Positions 1-10,243 of a DNA stretch of 64,000 bases are shown in pieces (the stretch's first letter is position 1; every line of letters starts with the position of its first letter). The stretch spans positions 30,475,060-30,539,059 of the forward strand of contig OY821742.1 in assembly GCA_963682055.1 (NCBI GenBank). The letters run 5' to 3'. The stretch is from Primula veris (lineage: Eukaryota; Streptophyta; Magnoliopsida; Ericales; Primulaceae). The notes under the pieces were generated by a model that did no database searches, was not told the DNA's origin, and saw only the letters and a program-made list of their open reading frames with translations. The translations under genes were made by a program, and so were the position numbers.

Positions 1-71
1 TACGAAATACATTTCAGCTTCAAACCTATTACCAAACAACCTATGAAGTGTGAATATCGCCCATAAGTGGC

Positions 72-539
72 CAGGGGCGGAACCATGATAATTTTTTTGG
101 TGAGGCCTTGATGTAAAAAATATGTCGAATAGAAGATAAAATAAATAGGTTCTAATATAAATTTTTTTAATTTTTTTTTATTTTTAACATAGCATAAAAT
201 AAACATGAAGTTAATACAAAGGGTATTGAGCAATAAAATATATTTTTTAACAATCTTTTTTATTTGGGAAAATACAATGGTCATTTACGAAATTTGGTAA
301 TTTCAAAATAAAAAAACATAAAATTTTAAAAAAGAAGAAGCTGGCAAGATTTGAAATCTTAACCTTCCAGTACATTAAAACAAATTTTACCACTACACTA
401 ACAGCTCTTCTCTTTAATTAGGGAGACCATCAATATATATATTTTAGAAAAATTTAAATTACACATAAAAAAAATAAAAATTGAAAATCACCGCAGGGGT
501 GGTCACGGCCACCCCCAGCCACCCCTGGGTCCGCCCCTG
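72..539. mobile_element. hAT-like non-autonomous element
   Basis: The 468-bp element starts CAGGGGCGGAACCA and ends TGGGTCCGCCCCTG, which are near-perfect terminal inverted repeats. It is flanked by an 8-bp direct repeat TAAGTGGC at 64-71 and 540-547. An 8-bp target duplication with CAGnGGCGGA-type ends is characteristic of plant hAT MITEs. There is no transposase frame inside. The same insertion with the same flanks lies in copy B at 31079-31545, so it predates the duplication. Confidence 0.85.
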
Positions 540-695
540 TAAGTGGCCCCATCTGTCGTCTGTGTGTTGTATCCTTTCTCATATGTTGAAATCATGATTG
601 CTAACTTGTTTCCTCACAAGGATTACACAAATTCCAAGAGTAAATAAAGTGTCCAAATGTTTATCATAAAAACAATACCAAGAAATAACTGGCAC

Positions 696-778
696 CTGTA
701 GAACAATAGGCAACTGCTCAGGTGGTTTCTTATGCTTGGATCCATGATCCAGCCACAACTCAAAAGCCGTCAATTGTT
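696..778 (-). pseudogene. RAPTOR-like exon fragment
   Basis: This 83-bp exon-like block on the minus strand encodes [15 protein letters not shown] followed by [11 protein letters not shown] recognise it as the strongly conserved segment of plant RAPTOR, the TOR-complex scaffold that recruits TOR kinase substrates, where TAFEVWLDHGSEHKK is usual. It is bounded by an apparent acceptor (ttttcacag) on its 5' side and a donor (CAG|gtgcca) on its 3' side, so it looks like one exon kept with its intron edges. The next RAPTOR residues (LLSQ.HRFRAL) are not seen nearby, and none of the roughly 1,300 other residues of the family are in the window. It is therefore probably a captured or duplicated exon, not a working gene. 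If a real gene runs off the left edge, copy A would be its exon. An identical block lies in copy B. Confidence 0.7.
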
Positions 779-2230
779 CTGTGAAAAATGGACTTGGCTG
801 AAAACTTCCAAAAAAAATAAAAAATAAAACATACTAAATATGTTTGCTTAGGGTTTTTTTGGCCATTTCCTATATGACCATCTTATAAAAGTGATTGTAG
901 AACATATGGTTATTATAATCAATACACCAACTCTAAATCCTAACAAGTTACAAATTTTATATTGTTATGTAATAACATATTATGAATTTTCATGTGCTGT
1001 TAATATTACTAATTAAAATATAAGTAATAGACAATTGAATAGACTATGACACCAACTTATATATCATATTGATACGTGATAGATATTTTTAGAAAAATTA
1101 AACCATAATAATAATAATAACATATAGTGGTGGTACAAATATTATTTAAAATAACCTTTGTTAGTTTTGTATGCAAAATACCTATAATAAAATTGTGTAA
1201 CATATTTGGTTGTTCGTTTATATCTATACAAAGTGAGTATATGTAAACTTGAGTATGTGATAGAATAAGTTTGTCTTTTCCTAGTGGTTTTAATAGTTTT
1301 ATACATTTTTTTGTTCATATTTTTCGTTCTAATAGCTCTGTTTCTTAATTTTACATTTTTATACCTTCGTTTCTTTATACCTTTTCTTTTCGTACCATTT
1401 TTTATTAATTTATATTTATTTTTTCTTGTTTTCTAATTTTTATTTTGTTTTTGGTCAATTTTCAAATGGTGAAACTTTCGACACATGACTGAACATGTCT
1501 TTATTGATGCATCTTTTTTTTAGAGTTTGAAAAATATGTTAAATTGACCAATAAAGAAGAAAAAATAGAAACCGGATACATTTTTTTTAAGAAATCGGGA
1601 ATTTTTTTTTTATAAAATCCCGCTTTTCCGGTGTATTTACAATTCAAAAAATATTATGTACTTTTATTTTTGTAACATCAAACATTTGTGCTGATACCGT
1701 CACTAGATGCATGTGGAAAGAGAAGCCAATCAAGCACCATATAAGCTCGCAAATTGGGGTTGCAATTCGAAAAGGATCATCTACTCCAACATCTATTCCC
1801 TAAAGAACTTCAAGGTATCCTAAGAATGGTAGAAATGGGATTTCCTCATTTTCGGATTAGATGAAGACTTTAGAGAGAGAAGACGAAGAGTATAGTTTGA
1901 CCAGACCAGGTTGTTCGGTGGATCTAGATCTATCTATGTGGTTTTCATTTTGGTATCTCAAGTTTGTGTTTTTGTTCTTTCAAGTTGTAAAGTTTTTCAT
2001 TTTTATTTTTTCAGACTTGTATTTCGGATCTTTGCACTTTGATACCCTTGTTTTGATTTTGTGGGGTTTTCCCCCCATATTTTTTATAATCTATAGATAA
2101 AAAATATGGGTTTTTTCCACCATTTATATATAAAAAAATAAATAAGATTGCCAGTTACTATTCTAAAAGAGGAATTTAGTTAGCACATATGGTCGGTGGT
2201 CACAAAATCACAACTATGAATGCAAATAAT

Positions 2231-2434
2231 CAGTGGCGGAACTAGGAATGATAAATGAGGGGTGTTGATTTTCTATATAATAAAAGTCTATAACTTATAC
2301 GAAGTTATTTTACGGAAGGGGGCTGAAACACTAAACTTTAAAGGTTTCGATCAAAATACATAGAAAAAATCTATTTTTTTGTTATTTTTTTCAGGGGGGT
2401 GCAACCCCCGACTGTCTACCTAGTTCCTTCCATG
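2231..2434. mobile_element. Short hAT-like MITE
   Basis: The 204-bp element begins CAGTGGCGGAACTAGG and ends CCTAGTTCCTTCCATG, which are 16-bp inverted repeats with three mismatches. The 8-bp direct repeat CAAATAAT flanks it at 2223-2230 and 2435-2442. Related sequence near 6125-6135 runs through the same target without the insertion, which supports the boundaries. Its copy B counterpart is 33237-33440. Confidence 0.8.
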
Positions 2435-3356
2435 CAAATAATGTTGAACGAACAAATTGGTGTTCCAAAAACAGTGTACTAATTTTCTTGTCGTCGTTGA
2501 ATAAGGTAAGTATTAACAGCTATATTTTTTTGTGTTCTTCTCCCATTAGGGCTAACTGCATTAATTGGGATGCATGTTTATATGACATTGAATGCTTTAA
2601 ATTTATTTTGCCTCTACGGCTCTACTAAAAAAAAGTTAAGAAGCTTAGTTGTAAAGTACTAACGCAATATAAGAAGACAAAATTTCCCTTGTACGTAGTT
2701 AATTGTTTTTAAGGCAAGACCTACAAAATAGGTAGTCCCATTTCGATCTCCATATATTAGATTTTACATGCCGTAACACGATGGTCATAGTGCATTATAA
2801 AACGAGAAGTACTTTAGCATTAAGTATATAGATGTTGATGTCAAATGAAGATAGACGATATGGTCTTGTTATCCAGTGTCTTCCTTGCCCAAATTACCTT
2901 AATAATGACAGCGAATGCAGTAATTACTTTTTGCTACCGACCTAATTATTGTGACGTGTGAGAAAATGCGTGTTATCGCACGTTTGTAGATAGTTTAAAA
3001 CCCATGACGAACACATAGTAATGATATTTGAGAGGTTTTTTGATACTGGCATAGTCGTCTTTTACATGATAGTAATGCACCTTAATTTACTCGGTTGCTA
3101 TTAGTATCATATCGTGATCTAATCAGAGAATATAAATTTTTCCCTTGATTTTGATAATATGTTTTGTTTCAATAATGTCAAGTTATGTAGGGACGTGGCT
3201 GAATGCAAAATGCCTCAACTTTAATTAAATTATGTATCATGTACTATACTCTCTATTCTATGCAACCTAAAAAATTTACTCTTTCATTTCAAGTTTTTTA
3301 ACAATAAGCTATGGGTCAAAAAAATTGGTTTGGTATACACCTCCTGAAATTCAACT

Positions 3357-3985
3357 TACAGTAAAACTTCTCTATAAAAATACTTTATATAGAAATAACC
3401 TTTCTATTTTTATAAAAAATCTCGATCTCAACTCGACCCAGTTATAAATAAGAATAAACTCTCTATTTTTATATTTCGTAAATTTTTAAGATCCCGTTAG
3501 TAATAAATTCACCTCTTTATAGTAATAAATTGATATTTAATATTAAAAATATGTTATATATTTTTACATTAAGTTTAAGATGATTTAAAATATTTATGTT
3601 AAAATTTTTATGACGATAAGTTAATATTTTCGTTACTAGCACATCTTACAATTCGTACATACGTAATAACTCGTATACATGAACACATCTTGCAACTCAA
3701 TACTGATATGGGCACGCATGGTTAAAACTTATTCGCATGAAACATTTTTTTTTATATATTATTATCTTTCAGATCCATTTGCATGGTTATACATTCTTAT
3801 ATACAATATGTATTTATTTTCTAAGAACCTTAAAACTAAATTATGTACATTTCAAGTTTTGTTTATATTAATGTGGTACATACATTTTATATTATGTTTA
3901 TAATTTTTTTTAAATATATATTTTTATATATAACCTCGACTTAAAAATAACCACTCAATAGAAGAGTCGTCTCCAGTAATTTAGA
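3357..3985. mobile_element. Possible AT-rich MITE
   Basis: The left edge, cagtaaaacttctctataaa, matches the usual end of a very common plant MITE type (AAACCTCTATAAA...). The right edge near 3955-3985 gives only a degenerate inverted partner (aatagaagagtcgtctccag). No clear target-site duplication is seen. The interior is AT-rich and non-coding. Confidence 0.3.
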
Positions 3986-4552
3986 GATACGAGACAAGTG
4001 AAAAATATGGAGGCCTTTTAGTCAAATTTTTTTTGCTCTGTCATTAATAAAAGCTATACATTATGTTTACATAAATGTACGAAATACTACTATTTAGAGC
4101 AATAAATCAATGCAATTAAAAAAATTATTAATTCCAAAACACTTAAAAAGTTAAATTTAAAAAAAAAAGAAACAGATTTTATTAGTATAAATTAAGTAAT
4201 AAAAAACTGATAAAAACCCTAAAGATTTATGTTTGTAGCCACCAACTATTGAAATTGATTTTTTTTGTAATTACTTACCGAAAACGAAACAGAAACAAGG
4301 ATTATGTGGCCTTTACGGTTATGACGAAGGCCTATAAAGAATAGTCGGTTTTCAAATCAGTGTGAAGGCTAGAGTACAGTGATAAAAAATTATCTCTTAA
4401 GTGTAGTAAAAGTGAAGAATTTTTGAGATTAAGATTGGAAAAAAATACTTATATTATTTAGTCTATTTTCAAAATAAAGAAGAAAATAAAAGTGCAAAGG
4501 TAATTAAAATACGCTGGTATATATGTGTCGGACGTGTTGCAGACGTTGTTGC

Positions 4553-4932
4553 CACTACAAAATTCAGATTTGGGGAACAATTTATTTTCACAGTCAAAAT
4601 TTCTCTCTAAAAAGACAAAAATAATTTTTTAGGGACAAAAATAATTTTTATGGGTAAAACTTGAAAAAAAGATCGTTTCGAAAGACAATCATATACCAAC
4701 ATAAAAATACAATTTAATGTTGTCTCAAAATATATTTAGGGACACATTTAAATTGTCTTCTTATGTTGGTACCGAATTGTTTTTGCAGACAATTTTTTTT
4801 TCTACCTTTGGTCTCAAAACATTAGATTTAGGGACAAAAAAGTTATTTTCGTCTATAAAAAATTATTTTTATCCCTAAAAAGTACTATTTGAACTCTAAT
4901 TTTGACCGTTTCCAAATAATTTTTTTATAGTG
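4553..4932. mobile_element. CACTA-like MITE, complete
   Basis: The 380-bp element starts CACTACAAAATTCAGATTTGG and ends in the inverted match CCAAATAATTTTTTTATAGTG. It is flanked by the 3-bp repeat TGC at 4550-4552 and 4933-4935. CACTA ends with a 3-bp duplication are diagnostic of the CACTA (En/Spm) superfamily. Subterminal motifs of the type TAGGGACAAAA recur inside. There is no transposase. In copy B only its left 246 bp survive (35559-35804). Confidence 0.85.
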
Positions 4933-5818
4933 TGCTGTAGACCTCTAGAAGATTAGAAGTGAGAATATATATATACTCATTTATTAAAAGTGCAAAGTGA
5001 GAGGCCCTAATTTTTTATAAAAAATTACAGGCCCAAAACAAAAGTCTTGGGTATCTTTGCAACCTTAGCAATAGTAATAATTTTTCGTGGTTCTGACAAT
5101 ATAACTTTATAGATGTTTTAGTGTATATATATAAGTGGAAGACGGGTAATGATATGTACATTATTTGCGGACACTTTATAATCGATAACACAAAATAGTT
5201 CCAAATTGGCAAAATTCATGAAAATCTCGCATATGCACATTACTTACGAAGTTTGAAATCAAGTACGAAGAAAGGGCATGAAGCATTAGAAAAAGGATGT
5301 GGAGTTTCAAAAAAATTGAATAAATTTTGAAATAAAAAACATGAAATTTGAAATGAAGTACGAAGAAAAGGTATGGAAAAAAAAAGGGTATGTATTTTAT
5401 AAGAAATAGTGTGAATTCCTAAAATAATGGAATGAAGTCAAGAAAAATAGTATTCAAGAAAAATTGTATATGACTTATGAAAATAAGACTATGAAGTTTT
5501 AAGATACAGAGTGTGACAGAATGCGTATGAACTTTTTAAGAAAAGCAATCGTTATTCAGTTAAAAAAATTGCTTTCGTTAAAATAAAGTGTTTTTTTGGT
5601 TATACTTTGTGAATTTAACGTATATTTTTAATATTTGTTTTCTTATAATTAAAATATTTTTTTTTATATTTTGTGAATTTTAAAATATTTATTATTTTAA
5701 ATTTATTTTTTGTTTGGAAAGACAGAAAGTAATTATTTTGAGTTTTGACTATTTTTGGGATTTCTACGTTTTGAGAAGAAATAGTTTGGTACATATATTT
5801 CTTGTAAAATAGCTGGTG

Positions 5819-5932
5819 GAGTACTACTTTTTGTCATTACCCCTTAGAAATACTCCTATAATGTTATCTAAAAATGAGTACTACTTTTTGTCATTACCCC
5901 TTAGAAATACTCCTATAATGTTATCTAAAAAT
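5819..5932. repeat. 57-bp tandem duplication
   Basis: Two identical 57-bp units (5819-5875 and 5876-5932) begin GAGTACTACTTTTTG. Copy B has a single unit with one base change. The open frame at 5816-6025 exists only because the unit is a multiple of three and should not be read as a gene. Confidence 0.9.
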
Positions 5933-7382
5933 GTATGTTTAATCAATATAAAAATTAGTCACAACTTGCGTACTTCGGAGGGAAGTTTTATGAGTTGTTG
6001 TTTTTGCTGGATTTGTTGCGAATAGCCTATTTCCGCTTCTCCATAAATTTAAGATTGTCGGTCGCTATTCTAAAAGAGGAATTTAGTGATCACATATGCT
6101 TGGTGGTCACAAAATCACAACTATCAATGGAAATAATGTTGAACCAATAAATTGTTGTTCCAAAAACAGTGTACTATTTTTGTTGTCGTTGTTAAATAAG
6201 GTAAGTATTAACAGCTATAATTTTTTTTTGTTCCTCTCCCATTAGGGCTAACTGCATTAACTGGGATGCATGTATATGACATTGAATGCTTTAAATTTAA
6301 TTTGCCTCTACTTATTTACATTAAGAAGAAATTATTAATTTGTTATCATGTTACCTCTATCATTGCGGAAAATATCTGTATACATAAATAAAATGATATG
6401 AATGTTGATGCCTCAAACAAATCTACATTCGAAAATACGGAAATATAATTAATTATTGATATTAATTCTTATAAACTTCACGATTCATGATTATCTAACT
6501 AGAGACTCATCATCTTTTTGGTACTACTATAAATTGAACAGTCGGTACTATTTTTTTCCACACCACACCATTCCTAATTTTAAGGTTTGGACTTGGCTGC
6601 TCAATTTCAAGGTAACACCTCAACCCCAACTCATTTTTTTTTCCGGTCACCCTAACTCATATTTAAGGTCGAACGTGTTGATCAATAACATATATTAGAT
6701 GTGAACTGTTGGTTTCTGCCTTTATCTACTTTAGATTGTATTAAAAAGAAAACATTTAGATTTTTTGAGGGAGTTTAATTATGGTGACATCCTATTTCCA
6801 AACTTCGTTTCGTTAGGATATTACATTAATATTTTGCTTGGCCTTCATATAAGATGTTCTACTAATAATAGTTGCATGTTTTTGTAGAAGAGCTTGTTAG
6901 AAGATTTTATAAATTGGCAAATTACCTTAATCTTGACTGAAACATCATTTTTTTTAATTAAGTGGAAAAATCCCGGAGGCCTTAAATTCAATATATTTTT
7001 TATATATTTTTTTGTTTCTCTTTTATATTTTTAAACCAAGATTTTCTTATTATTAATATATTTGTTAATATTTATATTTTATTCTTCTATTATAATTAAT
7101 TAATGTTTTAGGTAATTAGCTAATATCTTAAGGCTTTTAGGTAAAATCTCGAAAAAGACAGGAGAAGAGAAAATAATTGAGGCACAAATTTAAAAAAATT
7201 AAGAATTGGGATAACAAAATTGAAAAATCATCGTACAACCCTAAGTTGGAGATATTTAACGAAATGTGTCTGATTAAATCATGACATTTCTGTAGGATTA
7301 CTATTGTTGCAACCTATTGCGGCAACTAATTTGTGCTTGCACCCCCTATTGCTGCAAATAATGGGTTCCTATATAACGTATA

Positions 7383-8466
7383 TTGATGATTTTTAAAAAA
7401 AAAATATGTTTAGCCTTCTTTTGTAAGGGCAATAGATTTTCAAACTATATATGAGCTAAAGTAATTTTCCTTTTAAATGTTTTCGTAAAAACAAATGCAT
7501 TAAGGTTTTCATACCAATGACCAATTGATCTACTTGCAAACGACTAATAATAAATAAAAAATATCAACAGTCAAATATACCTTGCATCTAGTAATTCACT
7601 TATTTGTTGATGACACTTTTAGTTTGCCGCATGAGAGCTTTGTGCCGGCTTTCTCAACTCCGTCTTTCGACTCTTCAAACAATTAAATTTTTTATTCTTA
7701 GGGTTATTAACACAATTTTTAAATTTAGCGTTTAGGTGGTGAGAAATAAATAAATGAAGAGATTATAAATAAATTTTGTTCAACAAACTAGGGTGTGTAA
7801 GTATGCATATTTGTGGACGTACATATACTGTATTTAGGTTGCGCCACTATCGTTCCATATGAAATCTTCTTAGGCTCATCATAAAAAAAAAATGGAAAAT
7901 TTAGGGTTAGTTACAAGTTCTTACAAAATACCCTTAACGATGACTAAGTGGCGTCGGCATCGTTATATTCGTTAAGGGTATTATTGAAACTACAACTTGT
8001 AACCAACCCTAAATTTTTCATTTTTTTTCATGATGGACCTAAGAAGATTTTTTCATATGTAAGGATGGCTGCGCAACCTAGTTTGTTGAAATTTTTGACA
8101 ATCTCTTCATTTATTTCTTTCTCACCACCTAAACATGAAAACACTAAATTTAAAAATGGTGTCAATATTACTAAGAATCACAAAAGCTGAATTCCTTGTA
8201 GAATTGAAAGATAGAGTTGAGAAGGCCGAGACAAAGTCTCCCATGAGGCAAACTAAGAATGACATCAACTAATAAGTGACTTACACCATGCAGGGTATAT
8301 TTAACTCCACTTGTTAACATTTTTATTTATTAGATAAATTGGTCTTTGGTATGAAATCCTCAATGCATTTGTATTTAATAAAACATGTTAAAGGAAAATT
8401 AGTCATCCCATATGTAGTTTAAAAATATATTCCCCTTACAAAGTAGGAGAAAACTACTTTTTGAAG
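7383..8466. mobile_element. Long inverted-repeat (foldback) element
   Basis: Two diverged arms of about 500-560 bp face each other around a centre at about 7945-7965. The left arm (7383-7943) and right arm (7966-8466) match over most of their length: for example TTTAGGTGGTGAGAAA at the left pairs with TTTCTCACCACCTAAA at the right, and ACCCTTAACGA pairs with TCGTTAAGGGT. The left arm carries about 45 extra bases near 7790-7840. No transposase is present and I could not fix a target-site duplication. The whole block, with some flank (7381-8497), is missing from copy B. The open frame at 7948-8190 is part of the hairpin and shows no protein family. Confidence 0.75.
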
Positions 8467-8497
8467 ACGTACGGGAGGGGCACCAATTTTTTGCATG

Positions 8498-9862
8498 GGA
8501 ATGGGATATCATTTGTTTTTCCTTTCCGTTTTTGGGTAAAATTGAAGTGGTGAAATAGCATTTTTCAAGAATAGGATTATTTAATGCTGAAATATGAAAT
8601 ATGAACTGTGTTAATGTCGGAATTATATATACCGTTCGCTACATTATCAATTGAGATTTAGTTAATTTTTCGGTTTCCAGTGAAGTGTGAAGTATAATTT
8701 TATGTAGACTCAACGGCGTCTCTCTCTATTTCTCTCTCCCTCTCTACTAAAACACATAGATATAGATACATATATATGGCAGAAGTTGAGAATGTGATGG
8801 TGGAAGCAGTACAGGCGGCGGCGCATCGGCGAAGAAAGATAACCTTTACGACGAACTCAAGCTCTTTAACTAATGGACCTTGGATTATATTCAGATGAGT
8901 AAATGGTAGAATCGTTACCCACGAGGAATGCCTATTTGTTTTTTGAGGGTAAAAACCCATGGGACGATCAAAGGTCAATGACGAAGAAAGTCTACCGGGA
9001 TTGTAGAGAAGTAGTTAGTGGTAGGCCTGAGTTGGAGGTGATAAGAGGCAGAGAAGAGGATTGCGAAGTGAAGACGAAAGGTGGGATGGTGTGGGTTTTG
9101 AGGAAAGTGGCAAGATATGGGTTAGAGAAGAAAGAAATAGAGTAGAACGGGGAGAAAGAGAAGAGTTCTACCCATAGACAGGAGGCCGTCAACGGTAGAC
9201 CTCCACGCGAGGCAAGAAGGTATTAGGGTTTAAAGATGGCCGGCGGCTAGAGGGTTTATATATAGTGAGAGAGCTTTGTGCGAAATACAAAATTCTAGTT
9301 TTTCTATAGCCCATCAAAGGGATTCGGTGGGCGCATTTCATAGTTCTTCTAGTGTAACAAAAAGTTCTCCTGGTTTCTGTACCTGAGCTCACCTTCATCA
9401 CCTTGCCTTTTTGTTGAGAAAATCAGAGCTTTCACAATAACGCTTGCTCGAATTCCCTACTCGAGCTTCCACCACCATTAATCAGCTTCTCAAACACACA
9501 TGCGTTGCTCTCATTAATAGGGTTGTCTCGAGAACCGCTCTTTCTGCTTCTTTAGTAAATCACTTATTCGGTATGTAATTGAATCCATTAGTATATCATT
9601 CTCCATTTTCCCTTTTTGATCATCAGCATTTTCCCACACAAGTCTTTCTTTTATAGGAATTACCGAGATCAATGCAAGAAAAAGGAAAATATCAACTCCT
9701 AAAGTTGAGAAACTGCGGCTCGTGATGGAAGAGAAATCTCCCATCATCTCGTCTCATTTACTCTTTTCAATGGCCACACAAACTAGCTCTTGATAAACTC
9801 TATATGTAACTTTCACTTGATCTGATCGAGAACAGGGCGATGTCATGGTGGTGCGACGACGA
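8498..9862 (+). repeat. R repeat unit, first part (copy A)
   Basis: This is the first part of a low-copy unit that continues after copia-1 at 14708-15193. It has relatives at 15194-16570, 37441-39300 and 39340-41220. It holds a coding-like block (8776-9145), then a conserved stretch with AGAGCTTTGTGCG, GGATTCGGTGGGCGCATTT and CTCGAGAACCGCTC landmarks. Identity to the copy B unit is lower than in the left part of the duplication, by eye several percent different. On the minus strand part of it reads YRISDL, resembling the start of an F-box. Confidence 0.8.
8776..9145 (+). pseudogene. Unknown coding remnant in R unit
   Basis: A start codon opens MAEVENVMVEA and is followed, after frame breaks, by a reading NPWDDQRSMTKKVYRDC and further EEDCEVKTKGGMVWVLRK up to a stop at 9143-9145. 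The same protein-like series is found twice more (37735-38073 and 39602-39950), broken differently each time, with an in-frame stop soon after DELKLF. Comparing copies suggests one original reading frame of about 120 residues. I do not recognise the family and assign no function. It sits just downstream of a CT-rich leader in all copies. It could be the first exon of a host gene spread by duplication. Confidence 0.5.
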
Positions 9863-9867
9863 GTACA

Positions 9868-10218
9868 TGTTGAGTTGTGGAGCCAAATGAGGTTTGGCCA
9901 TGTTTCCTAATTATCCCACATCGCCTGAGATTGTAATATGAGCCATTATGGGTTCTATTTATATGTCCCAATATCTTGTATTGTAATTACACCTTTACAC
10001 AACACCTCTATATTATAAAGAGAATAGTTCTATTTGCGAGAGAACCATAGTTTGTAACTAGGCTAGATTACGATTGTAATCCTCTTAATAATACTAAGTG
10101 CCACGTGTAGCGGCCCGGAGACGTAGCCAATTTGGGTGAACTCCGTTATCAAAGAGTGTGTGCTCGGTTTAAGTTTTTTTTCTGTCTTTCTTTGTGTTCG
10201 CCTGTATCGACCCTAACA
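9868..10218 (+). repeat. copia-1 5' LTR
   Basis: This 351-bp direct repeat runs TGTTGAGTTG to CCCTAACA. A TATA-like stretch TATTATAAAG at 10011-10020 is a plausible core promoter for the genomic transcript. It differs from the 3' LTR at two bases (AAATGAGG versus AAATGAAG, and AGAATAGT versus AGAAGAGT). Confidence 0.97.
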
Positions 10219-10220
10219 AG

Positions 10221-10232
10221 TGGTATCAGAGC
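10221..10232 (+). other. copia-1 primer-binding site
   Basis: TGGTATCAGAGC lies 2 bp after the 5' LTR. It is the usual copia site complementary to initiator methionine tRNA, where minus-strand cDNA synthesis starts. Confidence 0.95.
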
Positions 10233-10243
10233 TCGGAAGATCG

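Larger units (their letters stand above)
1..7380. repeat. Segmental duplication, copy A
   Basis: This stretch reappears at 31008-37440 in the same orientation. By eye, 1-4796 differs from the second copy at about five bases and one 1-bp indel. From 5695 to 7380 I count about 27 substitutions plus several indels. Copy A holds about 898 bp (4797-5694) that copy B lacks, and a 57-bp tandem duplication that is single in B. The segment starts at or before the window edge, so its true left boundary is not visible. It is AT-rich, with two hAT-like elements, a CACTA-like MITE and one RAPTOR-like exon. The 60-90 residue open frames at 1861-2100 and 3679-3903 resemble nothing I know. At 1700-1790 a plus-strand reading with REANQAP and KLANWG faintly recalls plant RNase H-like (RVT_3) ends. 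Confidence 0.95.

Noticed and set aside
1861..2100. 79-residue open frame kept in both duplicates (also 32867-33106)
   Set aside because: The duplicates are about 99.9% identical here whatever the function, so conservation is not informative. The protein is low-complexity, Phe-rich, and matches no family I know.
3679..3903. 74-residue frame, also at 34685-34909
   Set aside because: Same argument; composed of AT-rich codons with no motif.
10220..10243. GTG start upstream of copia-1 gag
   Set aside because: It overlaps the primer-binding site, and a normal ATG in the same frame at 10244 gives the usual Gag start.
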